A DNA stretch of 64,000 bases from an uncultured Lachnoanaerobaculum sp. (GTDB taxonomy: Bacteria > Bacillota > Clostridia > Lachnospirales > Lachnospiraceae), in assembly GCA_946999385.1 (NCBI GenBank), contig CAMQCZ010000006.1, positions 6,026 to 70,025 of the forward strand, in the 5' to 3' direction. The position numbers and the translations under genes were made by a program. This document shows, one piece after another, positions 18,328-27,355 of this stretch; position 1 is the first letter of the stretch, and each line of letters starts with the position of its first letter. The notes below the pieces were generated by a model. It worked only from the letters and a program-made list of their open reading frames with translations. It was not told the DNA's origin and did no database searches.

Positions 18328-21300
18328 CTACATTAAAGTAAATATTTTATCTGTAAAAATATCTTTAAAAATAAAATCTTCCATCAATATGTATAATTTT
18401 TCTTCATTCTTTTGATTTATTATATCATTAATCAAAGCAAATCTTGAAAATATATGTTTTTTATCTCCAATATTTTTTATTATTCCTTCAGTTAATAAAT
18501 TATCATTTTGATCAACTATCTTATATTCCCATTCCTCATCATCAAAAAGCATTTTACTCTTTGTATACATATTTCTATATATATTATTAAATTCCTCTTT
18601 TTTAAATTCTTCATCCCTTAATGTCCTTGAATATAGGTATGGAAGCTCCTTATTATTAGCTATATATAATAATATTTGCTTATCCTCTATATTATTAGGT
18701 AAATCGAAAAATTTACTCAAATTTTTATAAAATGGCAATTCCAATCCATGAATTAATAAATTATTTAATAATATTTTAGCATACTCTTTTCTTGTATTGT
18801 CTAAATTATCCAAAGCTGAATAGTATTTAAGCATTGCCAATTTGTACATTATAGGTATATTTTCCACATTTTTTTCTTTTATTATCGCATTCTCTAAATA
18901 TTCAATAAATATATCTAAAATATCCATGTCATATAAAATATAATCTATACTTTTAACACTGAAATATGCTCTAACAAGTATTTCACTACTTTTTTTTCTA
19001 CTTACATACCATGCAAAAACCTGATCAAGTAATATATGATTAGATGAAAAAAGTAATTGCGATAAAAGTCTTTCTTCCAAATCATATGTTTCTATATTTT
19101 CTATAATAGCTACCTCTAATAAATCATACATGCTTTTACTGTCATTATTATAATATTCGCATAAATAATCTAAAACTATATTACTTCTATTACCTACAGA
19201 AAAACTAAGATAACTAAGATATAATAGTAAATAATCTGATTTAAAGGTCTTACTTAATATCATTCTTTCCACTAATGTATTTATATTTTTTATACTTAAA
19301 TTAAAGCATTTATATTTTTTAAGCATATTATATGCTTCTTCAAAATATCCCATAGAAATAAAAGCATCTGCAAGCATAGCTTTTGAAATACTGTCTAAAT
19401 TATCCTTGTTTGATTTTATAAGTATATCATGCTTTCTACTTTCCCAAACATCCACACCGCTTGCTTGCTTGCCTAAATTCCTATAATAATATACCAATTT
19501 AGAAAAAATATAATTTTTAAAGCTGTCTGAAAGTTCAACGCTTTTCAAAATTTCTTCAAGATATTCAACCTCTTTATCATTTATAAGCTCCTTATCCAAA
19601 ATTTTTTTGATAAATTCTAATTTCAAAATAGGATGAGAGCTATCAAGTTCATAACATCTTTTTAAAATATCATCTAATGAAACTGCCTTTTTTAATTCAA
19701 GATCAAAATTAGCATAACGATTCCCATAGTAATCACATTCCAAAATAATGGCATCATTAGAAAATATAGGTATATAAGCTTTATTATTATCAATATTATA
19801 TACAAATTCTTTCTTTAATTCAGGATATAAGATAACAACACTTTTTATTAAATTATTTTTTGTCTTAATTTGATAGGATTTTAAAATTGCCGGTACAAAT
19901 TTTGCCAAATCATAATCCATCATTTCTTCTTTAATTATTTTATTATATATATATGCCAAATTTTCATCTATTCTAGCCATTTTAAGACTTGAAAGAGCAA
20001 ATTTTTCCATATCCTTTATATTTTTACAATATATTTCATCGGACTCATCCGAAAATTCTAAAAGATTTCTATATAATAGAGCCTTATATTTCAAGTCTAA
20101 AAAATTATTCTTTTTAAAATATTCAAATATTTTATCATCCAATAAATGATTATAAGACTCTCCCAGACTGTATATATAATATTCATATAATAGATTTATT
20201 GTAATATTTTTATCTATGGCAAGTCTAAGCCACTTATTTATCTTTTTATTACGTATATCAGCCCTTATTATAAATCTACATATTGCAGCCAAAAGCTCAT
20301 CCTCTTGGTATTTTTTATATAAGCTTATTAAAAGATAATAAGAAAGCTTAGTATTTGTAGGCAATGAATTAATCCTTTGTCTTAAAACCTTATTTAAATT
20401 ATTTGAAATAAAATCTTTTTTCACTCCATATAATATGCTTAGTAATTCAAATTTTCCTATATCATGTAAAAAAGCCGGATTTTCATCCAATAATTTTATA
20501 TATTCTATATATAAATAAGGACTTTTATTTCCACTTTCAAATTGTTTGAGCAAATATTCATATTTAAGTATAGGTAAGTTCTTAAATTTATCATCCAACT
20601 TTAATGCAAATAAAGATAAGCTCTTATTATTAAGACCTTCCATATCCTCAAGTAAATATATAAGTCTTTGCCTTTTCTCATTATTATTATCAATATATGA
20701 GAGCATATATTCCATAAATATATACTCAAGGCTTTCACTCTCTTCTATATCATCTTTTACTAAATCTATAATATCTAAAGCCTTATCATATTGCTTATTT
20801 AAAAAGTATGCTTCCGCAGATAATAAATTTATCATAATAAAGCTATCATAATCAGAGCTTATTTCTTCTAATTCCAATCTCATAAGCTCAGGTAAAATTT
20901 CTTTTGTTTCATCATCTGCGTATTCATATTTTAATCTATATTGAATATATGATAGAAATTTTTTTTTATCTTTTATATATTCTTTTAAATCCCTATTATT
21001 TTTACTTGAATCTGAAATATTTCCATTTTCAACCTTTATTTGAATAGTTTTATTAATATAAGCATTACTAAAAGTAATATTCGCACTATTAGATTTATAT
21101 TTTAATTTATCCTCTAAAATAATAATTTTATATGTTAGAATATCATCTTTAAAATCTTCATCCGATATATTATTTTTAGTAACTTTAACAAAGTCTTCAT
21201 CACAGGAAACTGCAAGCTCAAAATATCCATAGTTTATTTTTTTTATATATATATCTAAATCAGTATCTTTTGTAACATTTCCCAAGTCATAAAATTCTTT

Positions 21301-21888
21301 TTCAAAAAATATATCTATTCTTTTTTTAATATCTAAACATACAAAAAACTCTTCTAATGAATTTTTTTTATTATTACGTTGAATCAAATTTTCATATAAA
21401 GATCTATATTTAAAATAAGACATAAAAGGAGCTACTATAAAATCCTTAAATTCAAAAATTTTAAGTGCCGCCTCTCTATCTTCTCTATAAATAAGTAAAA
21501 AATCATTTATGCTTTTTAATTCATTCAGTATGCCGCTGGTTTTATTTGAAAATGTAGTAAATCTATAAGGAATTACAAATTCTGAAGCATTTGTAATCAC
21601 ACTTAATTCTCCATCAATAGTATCGCCAACATCCAAATATAAGGTGTCTACTTCTAATATTATTCTATTTTTTAAGCCGCCTATAGCAGGTGTTAAAACT
21701 CTGACTCTATAATTGCTTGAATATAATAAAGCTTTAACCTTAATATTATTTTTTGTATCAATATTTATCTCAACCTTGTTTATGGCTGATATTTTAATTT
21801 TTTCTTCTATAAATTCAGGAGCTATCAATAATTCGGGATTTTCAATATCTATATCACTAGTTGCTAAACGATTAATCTTTTCTCTCAT
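18328..21888 (-). CDS. Very large beta-sandwich plus helical-repeat protein
   Basis: This 1186-residue protein has no signal peptide or membrane segment. Residues about 15-115 look like an Ig-like beta domain (short alternating strands, LEVDTLYLDVGDTIDGELSV), and a second beta domain follows at about 185-295. From about 310 to 1090 there are dozens of amphipathic helix pairs, an alpha-solenoid, and the last 70 residues are beta again. I recall the Clostridia family DUF5717 as similar, unverified. An ATG two codons earlier (21894) is possible, but the GGATAGG site is spaced 7 nt from 21888 and only 1 nt from 21894. It is first in the operon, followed by the ATPase gene. Confidence 0.75.
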   Translation of the reverse strand: MREKINRLATSDIDIENPELLIAPEFIEEKIKISAINKVEINIDTKNNIKVKALLYSSNYRVRVLTPAIGGLKNRIILEVDTLYLDVGDTIDGELSVITNASEFVIPYRFTTFSNKTSGILNELKSINDFLLIYREDREAALKIFEFKDFIVAPFMSYFKYRSLYENLIQRNNKKNSLEEFFVCLDIKKRIDIFFEKEFYDLGNVTKDTDLDIYIKKINYGYFELAVSCDEDFVKVTKNNISDEDFKDDILTYKIIILEDKLKYKSNSANITFSNAYINKTIQIKVENGNISDSSKNNRDLKEYIKDKKKFLSYIQYRLKYEYADDETKEILPELMRLELEEISSDYDSFIMINLLSAEAYFLNKQYDKALDIIDLVKDDIEESESLEYIFMEYMLSYIDNNNEKRQRLIYLLEDMEGLNNKSLSLFALKLDDKFKNLPILKYEYLLKQFESGNKSPYLYIEYIKLLDENPAFLHDIGKFELLSILYGVKKDFISNNLNKVLRQRINSLPTNTKLSYYLLISLYKKYQEDELLAAICRFIIRADIRNKKINKWLRLAIDKNITINLLYEYYIYSLGESYNHLLDDKIFEYFKKNNFLDLKYKALLYRNLLEFSDESDEIYCKNIKDMEKFALSSLKMARIDENLAYIYNKIIKEEMMDYDLAKFVPAILKSYQIKTKNNLIKSVVILYPELKKEFVYNIDNNKAYIPIFSNDAIILECDYYGNRYANFDLELKKAVSLDDILKRCYELDSSHPILKLEFIKKILDKELINDKEVEYLEEILKSVELSDSFKNYIFSKLVYYYRNLGKQASGVDVWESRKHDILIKSNKDNLDSISKAMLADAFISMGYFEEAYNMLKKYKCFNLSIKNINTLVERMILSKTFKSDYLLLYLSYLSFSVGNRSNIVLDYLCEYYNNDSKSMYDLLEVAIIENIETYDLEERLLSQLLFSSNHILLDQVFAWYVSRKKSSEILVRAYFSVKSIDYILYDMDILDIFIEYLENAIIKEKNVENIPIMYKLAMLKYYSALDNLDNTRKEYAKILLNNLLIHGLELPFYKNLSKFFDLPNNIEDKQILLYIANNKELPYLYSRTLRDEEFKKEEFNNIYRNMYTKSKMLFDDEEWEYKIVDQNDNLLTEGIIKNIGDKKHIFSRFALINDIINQKNEEKLYILMEDFIFKDIFTDKIFTLM

Positions 21889-21921
21889 AAGCATACCTAT
21901 CCATTTTCAAAATTACGTTTT

Positions 21922-21950
21922 ATTCTAGCATGAATATATATTTGTTGCAA
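21922..21950 (-). promoter_or_regulatory. Promoter of the large-protein/Hsp70-like/valS/folC/argH operon
   Basis: On the minus strand, TTGCAA (21945-21950), 17 nt and TAGAAT (21922-21927) with an upstream TG make a good extended promoter. RNA should start near 21915, 27 nt before the chosen ATG. All following genes down to argH at 9534 are on the same strand with gaps of 12 nt or less or overlaps, so this may drive the whole run. Confidence 0.65.
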
Positions 21951-21957
21951 GCCAAGG

Positions 21958-24462
21958 CTAATCAATAACCTTATACCCTGAATTATTCAATTTATTTTTT
22001 AAGCTTGATACATCAAAAGCCTTATTACACTCTATATCTAAGCTTTTGCTATTTAAATCTACCCTTGCACTGTTTATTTCTTTAAATTCAAGTGCCAGCC
22101 CTTCTACAGTTTTTTTACAATGCTCACACATCATTCCATCTACCTTTAATTCAATATTCATATATTCATTATCCTCTCTTTTATATTCAAATTTTATATT
22201 TCTGAGTCTTAAAGCATTTGAAACAACAAAAATACTTGATAAGCTCATTGCAAGACTGGCTATCATAGGATTTAAAGTAAAACCAAGACCTGAAAATACT
22301 CCTGCCGCAAGCGGTATACATAAAATATTATAAATAAATGCCCAAAAAAGATTTTCTTTTATATTTATTATAGTAGACTTACTAAGATCTATGGCTTTTA
22401 TCACTCCCATAAGACTTGAATTCATAAGAACTATATCGGCACAATCTATAGCAATATCCATTCCACTGCCTATGGCAACACCAACATTTGCTCTTGCAAG
22501 TGCAGGAGCATCATTTATACCATCTCCAACCATAGCTACTTTTTTGCCGGATTTTATTAATTCAAATATCTTCTTTTCTTTATCCATAGGTAAAACATCA
22601 GAAATTATATTGCTTATACCTACCTGAGTGGCTATTGCCAAGGCTGTATTTTTATTATCTCCGGTTAGCATTATTATATCTATTTTTTTCTTTTTCAAAA
22701 TATCTATAGCTTGCTTGGAATCCTTTTTAATACTATCTTCAACTGCCAAAATTCCGATTACCTCTTTATTTTTTGAAAAAAACATTGGAGTTTTTCCAAG
22801 TCCGGATAATTCTTCAAAAATATTTTTTATTTCATCAAGCTTATCATTTTCTATTTTGCCTTCTTTTATAAGTTGCTCCAAGTTCAATAAATTTCCCGCA
22901 TAAAGCTTATCATTATCCAAGCTTGCACTTATTCCTCTACCGGCAAAAATTTCAAAATCTTTTACCTCTGATATTTTTATATTTTTTTCTTCAGCATATT
23001 CTACTATAGCATTAGAAAGCGGATGATTTGATGCAGCCTCAATGCTTGCGGCAAGCTTCAAAAAAATATTCTTGTCCAATTTGCTTAAATTTACTATATC
23101 TACCAGCTTAGGCTTACCAACAGTAATAGTTCCGGTTTTATCCAATACAATGGTATTTATTTCATTCATCATTTGAAGAGCCTTAGCATTTTTTAATAAA
23201 ATACCGTTAGTTGCTCCCTTTCCTGTAGCAACCATTATAGCAACAGGAGTTGCCAAACCCAAAGCACAGGGACAGGAAATCACCAAAACAGAAATAGCGT
23301 TCGACAAAGCTGAATCAATACCGGCATTCACAATAAAATAATATAAAAAAGTAAATATAGCTATGAGTATAACAGCCGGCACAAAAATACCTGCTATCTT
23401 ATCAGCCAGACTTGAAATTGGTGCCTTTGACATGCTCGCCTCTTCTACCAATTTGACAATCTTGGCAATAGTCGTATCCTCACCTACATTTAATGCCTCG
23501 TATTTTAATATACCATTTAAATTTATTGTTCCTGTAATAAGCTTATCTGAAATATTTTTTTCTACCGGTATAGACTCACCTGTTATTATAGATTCATCTA
23601 TACTTGCATTACCTTCAATAACAATACCGTCAACTGCTATTTTTTCACCTTGTCTTACAATTAAAATATCTCCTTTTTTTACTTGTTTACTATCTATTTC
23701 TATTTCTTTACCAAATTTAATTATCCTTGCTTTTTGTGGACTTAAATCTATAAGCTTTGAAATAGCATCGCCCGTCTTTAATTTTGAACGCCCCTCTAAA
23801 AATTTCCCAAGACTTACAAGACACAAAATCATTCCTACAGATTCAAAATACAAATTCATTCTTATTTGCATATTCAGATCACTTTTTCCCATTGCCATAT
23901 TTATACCTATAAAATATAAGCTGAAAATACCATGCAAAAGTGCAGCTCCACTTCCTATTGCGATTAATGAATCCATATTAGGTGCCAATCGAAATAAAGC
24001 TCTAATACCATTCTCATAATATTTCTTATTCAAATATATAATAGGTAAAACAAGTAAAAATTGTGTAAATGCAAAGCTATGTACACTATATTTATTTATC
24101 AAAAAGTCAGGCAATGGTAAAAAAAACATATGTGCCATACTTACATACATAAGTATAAAGAGAAAAATAAATGAAAATATTAATTTTAATTTATCATTTT
24201 CTAAATTACTGTCAAAGCCTTTTTTTACCTTTACATTCTCAGCCTCTTTATTTACACTGCTTGCTTTATATCCAAGCCTTTCCACATTTTCTATAATATC
24301 ATTGACATTGATCAGCTTTTCATCATATTCTACATTCATATAATTATTTAACAAATTAACATTACATAATTGAACACCTGATAATTTTCTTAATTTATTT
24401 TCAATTCTACTACTACAGGCGGCACAAGACATTCCTGATATATTAAATTTTTCTTTTTTCAT
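21958..24462 (-). CDS. copA: Copper-exporting P1B-type ATPase with C-terminal HMA domain
   Basis: This 834-residue membrane ATPase pumps Cu(I) out of the cell. In order: an N-terminal metal-binding domain with GMSCAACSS (C13, C16), eight transmembrane helices, the actuator TGES loop (IITGESIPVEK), the ion-path CPC in VISCPCALGLATPVA, the phosphorylation site VLDKTGTITVGK, the HP locus (ASNHPLSNAI) and the hinge MVGDGINDAPALA. An extra metal-binding domain sits at the C-terminus (DGMMCEHCKKTVEGLALEF, about 765-834), which looks like a CopZ chaperone fused to the pump. It is divergent from a DUF1836 regulator gene. No csoR or copY is nearby. Confidence 0.93.
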   Translation of the reverse strand: MKKEKFNISGMSCAACSSRIENKLRKLSGVQLCNVNLLNNYMNVEYDEKLINVNDIIENVERLGYKASSVNKEAENVKVKKGFDSNLENDKLKLIFSFIFLFILMYVSMAHMFFLPLPDFLINKYSVHSFAFTQFLLVLPIIYLNKKYYENGIRALFRLAPNMDSLIAIGSGAALLHGIFSLYFIGINMAMGKSDLNMQIRMNLYFESVGMILCLVSLGKFLEGRSKLKTGDAISKLIDLSPQKARIIKFGKEIEIDSKQVKKGDILIVRQGEKIAVDGIVIEGNASIDESIITGESIPVEKNISDKLITGTINLNGILKYEALNVGEDTTIAKIVKLVEEASMSKAPISSLADKIAGIFVPAVILIAIFTFLYYFIVNAGIDSALSNAISVLVISCPCALGLATPVAIMVATGKGATNGILLKNAKALQMMNEINTIVLDKTGTITVGKPKLVDIVNLSKLDKNIFLKLAASIEAASNHPLSNAIVEYAEEKNIKISEVKDFEIFAGRGISASLDNDKLYAGNLLNLEQLIKEGKIENDKLDEIKNIFEELSGLGKTPMFFSKNKEVIGILAVEDSIKKDSKQAIDILKKKKIDIIMLTGDNKNTALAIATQVGISNIISDVLPMDKEKKIFELIKSGKKVAMVGDGINDAPALARANVGVAIGSGMDIAIDCADIVLMNSSLMGVIKAIDLSKSTIINIKENLFWAFIYNILCIPLAAGVFSGLGFTLNPMIASLAMSLSSIFVVSNALRLRNIKFEYKREDNEYMNIELKVDGMMCEHCKKTVEGLALEFKEINSARVDLNSKSLDIECNKAFDVSSLKNKLNNSGYKVID

Positions 24463-24484
24463 ATTTCCTCCTTGATTAACATAA

Positions 24485-24513
24485 ATTATACTACAATTAT
24501 TTACTTTTTGCGA
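24485..24513 (-). promoter_or_regulatory. Possible copA promoter
   Basis: A perfect TATAAT on the minus strand (24485-24490) stands 17 nt from a weak -35 (TCGCAA, 24508-24513). The leader would be about 17 nt and carries an AAGGAGG site. No CsoR-like or CopY-like (TACANNTGTA) operator is visible. Confidence 0.45.
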
Positions 24514-24562
24514 CTTTATTTAAATTCTAAATTTTTATAAAATATACTTAAAGGCAAAGCTA

Positions 24563-24591
24563 TTGAAATATAGTATTTAATACTATATAAT
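24563..24591 (+). promoter_or_regulatory. Promoter of the DUF1836 gene
   Basis: TTGAAA (24563-24568), 17 nt and a perfect TATAAT (24586-24591) make one of the strongest consensus promoters in the window. The spacer is almost wholly occupied by a 21-bp palindrome, listed separately. The leader to the ATG is about 65 nt, with an AGGAG site. Confidence 0.7.
24568..24588. promoter_or_regulatory. Palindromic operator inside the DUF1836 promoter
   Basis: ATATAGTAT (24568-24576) and ATACTATAT (24580-24588) are perfect 9-bp inverted arms with a 3-nt centre. They fill the spacer and reach into the -10 box, so a dimeric repressor bound here would block RNA polymerase. The product of the gene itself, a helix-turn-helix protein, is the natural candidate. 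The palindrome is AT-only apart from one G and one C, so chance in AT-rich DNA is not excluded. Confidence 0.45.
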
Positions 24592-24662
24592 ATAGTTTTA
24601 AATAAGCTATATTGTTCAAATCAAAAAATAATAAGCTTTAAATAATAATTAGGAGAAAAAAT

Positions 24663-25259
24663 ATGAATAATGAAGATATTTTTAAAATTATTTTAGAAAA
24701 TTTAGATTCAATGTCTTATATAAAAGATCAAGCTATTCCTGATATACCTCTTTATATGGATCAGATAACAACATTTATGAATGAAAATCTTGCACCTAAT
24801 AAACCTAATAGGGATGATAAGATGCTTACTAAAACTATGATTAATAACTATACAAAAAATAGGCTTATTCCTGCACCAACTAAGAAAAAATATAATAAGG
24901 AGCATATATTATTACTAATTTTTATATATTATTTTAAAAATGTTTTATCTTTTTCAGATATCGAATCTGTCTTTAAACCTATAATAGAAAAATATTTCAA
25001 TCATAAAAAAAATGATGATAATGACTTAAATTTATTGGATATTTATAATGAAACACTAAAATTTGAAAAAGAAAATTTTATAAAAATAAAACAATCTATT
25101 ATTGATAGCTATGAAAATAGTAAGTCGAATTTTTCTGATAAAAATACAAAGGATAAAGAATACCTTTGTTTATTTACATTTATTTGTAATTTAGGCTTTG
25201 ATATCTATGTAAAAAAACAAGTTATTGAAAATGTCATAGATGAATTAAATAATAAATAA
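24663..25259 (+). CDS. DUF1836-family helix-turn-helix protein
   Basis: This 198-residue cytoplasmic protein matches what I know of the DUF1836 family of Firmicutes, small MerR-like regulators. Residues about 35-120 carry the key region MTKTMINNYTKNRLIPAPTKKKYNKEHILLLIFIYYFKNVLSFSDIESVF, in which a recognition-type helix and wing are followed by a helical bundle. Targets are unknown. It is transcribed away from copA across a 200-bp gap holding both promoters, and its own promoter contains a palindrome, so autoregulation and possibly control of copA are plausible inferences. The stop lies inside the left arm of the hairpin at 25253-25380. Confidence 0.8.
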   Translation: MNNEDIFKIILENLDSMSYIKDQAIPDIPLYMDQITTFMNENLAPNKPNRDDKMLTKTMINNYTKNRLIPAPTKKKYNKEHILLLIFIYYFKNVLSFSDIESVFKPIIEKYFNHKKNDDNDLNLLDIYNETLKFEKENFIKIKQSIIDSYENSKSNFSDKNTKDKEYLCLFTFICNLGFDIYVKKQVIENVIDELNNK

Positions 25260-25380
25260 ATAAAAGATATTGTAGCAATAAATATTAATATGAGTAAAAA
25301 AGCTGTACCTAATACCTTGAAAGGTATTAGATCCGACTTTTTACAATCAATAAATTTGCACAATATCTTTTATTTATTTA
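25253..25380. terminator. Long nested hairpin between convergent DUF1836 gene and dapA
   Basis: The outer arms are a 21-bp perfect inverted repeat (25253-25273 with 25360-25380). A separate inner hairpin has arms CTAATACCTT (25309-25318) and AAGGTATTAG (25321-25330), with a GTAAAAA/TTTTTAC pair (25294-25300, 25338-25344) outside it. The left outer arm overlaps the stop codon of the DUF1836 gene. It probably terminates both converging transcripts. The two-level architecture and length also fit a short palindromic element. Confidence 0.65.
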
Positions 25381-25394
25381 AAAATTATTATCTA

Positions 25395-26288
25395 TTATAA
25401 AATACCATACTCTTCCATTGCTTTTTTCAAATTATTCAAATGCTCTTTTCCCAATTCAGTAAGAGGCATTCTTAGGCCTCCTACATTTTTACCTTGCAAA
25501 TTCAAAGCCATCTTTACAGGTATAGGATTTACTTCTATAAATAATTGATCAATAAGCTCAATAGCTTCTAATTGTAATTTGGCAGCCTCTTTAAAATTTC
25601 CTTCTAATGCCATTTGACATATCTGATTAGTCTTATACGGAGCTACATTACTTAATACTGATATTACTCCAACACCCCCTAAAGACATTATAGGTACAAT
25701 TTGTTCGTCATTACCGGAATACAAATCTATAGGTGCTTCACCCATTAAAGACATCATCTTGGCAATTTTAGAAAAATCAGAGCTTGCCTCTTTTACTCCA
25801 ACTATATTTTCTACATTTTTAACTAAATATGCCAATGATTCAGGTTGAATATTTATTCCGGTTCTGCCAGGTATATTATATAAAATAATAGGAGTTTTAG
25901 GTACCTCCCTTGCTATCATAGTAAAATGATCTATAAGTCCCTTTTGTGTACCTTTATTATAATATGGACTTACAATAAGCAAACCGTCAGCACCATATTT
26001 TACAGCCTCCTTTGATAGATATATAGCTGTTTGAGTACAATTTGATCCACTACCTGCAATTACAGGTATACGTCCGGCTACCTTTTTACAAGTATATTTT
26101 ATAATTTCAAGGTGTTCTTCACAAGTCATAGTAGCGGCTTCCCCGGTTGTTCCCATAGATATTATAGCCTTCGTTCCACCATTTATCTGTTCTTCAATCA
26201 GCCTTCCTAAACTGTCATAATTAATACTTTTATCCTCATTAAGTGGTGTAACTAAAGCCACTCCTGCCCCTTCAAATAATCTTGCCAT
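25395..26288 (-). CDS. dapA: 4-hydroxy-tetrahydrodipicolinate synthase
   Basis: This 297-residue TIM-barrel enzyme condenses pyruvate and aspartate semialdehyde in lysine/diaminopimelate synthesis. It has GTTGEAATM (substrate threonines), the tyrosine and arginine in LYNIPGRTG that mark true DapA, the Schiff-base lysine in VGVKEAS, and the SGNDEQ loop. The length is normal. It follows a KDG-kinase-like gene by 11 nt, which would also suit a KDG or related aldolase of the same superfamily, but the arginine motif argues for DapA. Confidence 0.9.
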   Translation of the reverse strand: MARLFEGAGVALVTPLNEDKSINYDSLGRLIEEQINGGTKAIISMGTTGEAATMTCEEHLEIIKYTCKKVAGRIPVIAGSGSNCTQTAIYLSKEAVKYGADGLLIVSPYYNKGTQKGLIDHFTMIAREVPKTPIILYNIPGRTGINIQPESLAYLVKNVENIVGVKEASSDFSKIAKMMSLMGEAPIDLYSGNDEQIVPIMSLGGVGVISVLSNVAPYKTNQICQMALEGNFKEAAKLQLEAIELIDQLFIEVNPIPVKMALNLQGKNVGGLRMPLTELGKEHLNNLKKAMEEYGIL

Positions 26289-26299
26289 ATAACCTCCAT

Positions 26300-27331
26300 T
26301 TATCTACTTACTCTGCCTGATGTATCTCCTGCCAAAAGATTTTCAATTTCCTTTCTTGAAACCAAATTAATATCTCCAGGTATCGTATGCTTAAGAGCAG
26401 AAGCTGCAACTGCAAATTCCAAAGCATCTTTATAATCCTGTCCTTCAGATAATGCACTGATAATACCTGCTGCAAAAGAATCTCCACCCCCGACTCTATC
26501 AACTATAGGTGTTATATTATATGTCTTTGAATGATAAGCTTTTCTTGTTTTATTATCCATAATAATACCTGACCAGTCATTATTACTTGCTGAATGACTT
26601 ACTCTCAAAGAACTCACAACATATTCAAAGCCAAATTTATCAAGCATCTGATTAAATATATCAGCATAAGAATCCAATACAAGCTCTCCTTTATAAACAT
26701 CACTATTTTTAGGTGTAAAGCCTAAAACCTTGCTTGCATCCTCTTCATTACCTATACATATATCAACATATTTGCACAATCTTGTCATAACGCTTATGGC
26801 TTTTTCAGAAGTCCATAATTTTTTTCTATAATTAAGATCAACTGATATTTTAACACCATATTTTTTTGCCGCTTTTAATGCCTCTTCAATAAGAAGAGTA
26901 GCACTATCTGATAAAGCCGGAGTTATTCCTGTAAAATGAAACCAGCTTGCATCCTTAAAAATTTTATCAAAATCAAAATCTTCAGGCTTTGCTAAGGCAA
27001 TAGCTGAATTTGCTCTATCATATATAACATTTGATGGTCGCATAGCACAACCTGACTCAAGGAAATATATTCCAAGCCTATCACCTACTCTGGCTATATT
27101 AGAAGTATCTACATTCATCTTTCTCAAGCTGGCTATACAGGCATCACCTACCAAATTATCAGGTATAGCACTAACAAATTCAGCATTATGTCCATAATTA
27201 GCTAAAGAAGTAGCTACATTGGCCTCCCCTCCGCCATAATTTACCTCAAGACTGTTTGCTTGCATTATTCTCGAATTATTAGGGGTTGATAATCTTAACA
27301 TAATCTCGCCCATACATACTATTTTTGACAT
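26300..27331 (-). CDS. kdgK: PfkB-family sugar kinase, probably 2-dehydro-3-deoxygluconokinase
   Basis: This 343-residue ribokinase-fold enzyme has an N-terminal VCMGEIMLRLSTPNN and the substrate region NYGGGEANVATSLANYG. The C-terminal PfkB signature DRVGGGDSFAAGIISAL contains the catalytic aspartate. The MRPSNVIYDRANSAIA segment resembles KDG kinases, hence the call. It would phosphorylate 2-keto-3-deoxygluconate from uronate breakdown. No KDPG aldolase, uronate isomerase or dehydratase gene is in the window. It is the middle gene of a three-gene unit, 24 nt after the cytidylate-kinase-like gene. Substrate confidence is moderate; kinase confidence is high. Confidence 0.75.
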   Translation of the reverse strand: MSKIVCMGEIMLRLSTPNNSRIMQANSLEVNYGGGEANVATSLANYGHNAEFVSAIPDNLVGDACIASLRKMNVDTSNIARVGDRLGIYFLESGCAMRPSNVIYDRANSAIALAKPEDFDFDKIFKDASWFHFTGITPALSDSATLLIEEALKAAKKYGVKISVDLNYRKKLWTSEKAISVMTRLCKYVDICIGNEEDASKVLGFTPKNSDVYKGELVLDSYADIFNQMLDKFGFEYVVSSLRVSHSASNNDWSGIIMDNKTRKAYHSKTYNITPIVDRVGGGDSFAAGIISALSEGQDYKDALEFAVAASALKHTIPGDINLVSRKEIENLLAGDTSGRVSR

Positions 27332-27355
27332 TTTTTTCTCCTTTATGTAAATATA

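Noticed and set aside
23363..24019. 218-codon ORF antisense to copA
   Set aside because: Mirror of the transmembrane region of copA; such long antisense frames are common opposite hydrophobic coding sequence.
24463..24662. CsoR- or CopY-type copper operator
   Set aside because: Neither a GC-rich CsoR palindrome nor TACANNTGTA is present in the copA upstream region.
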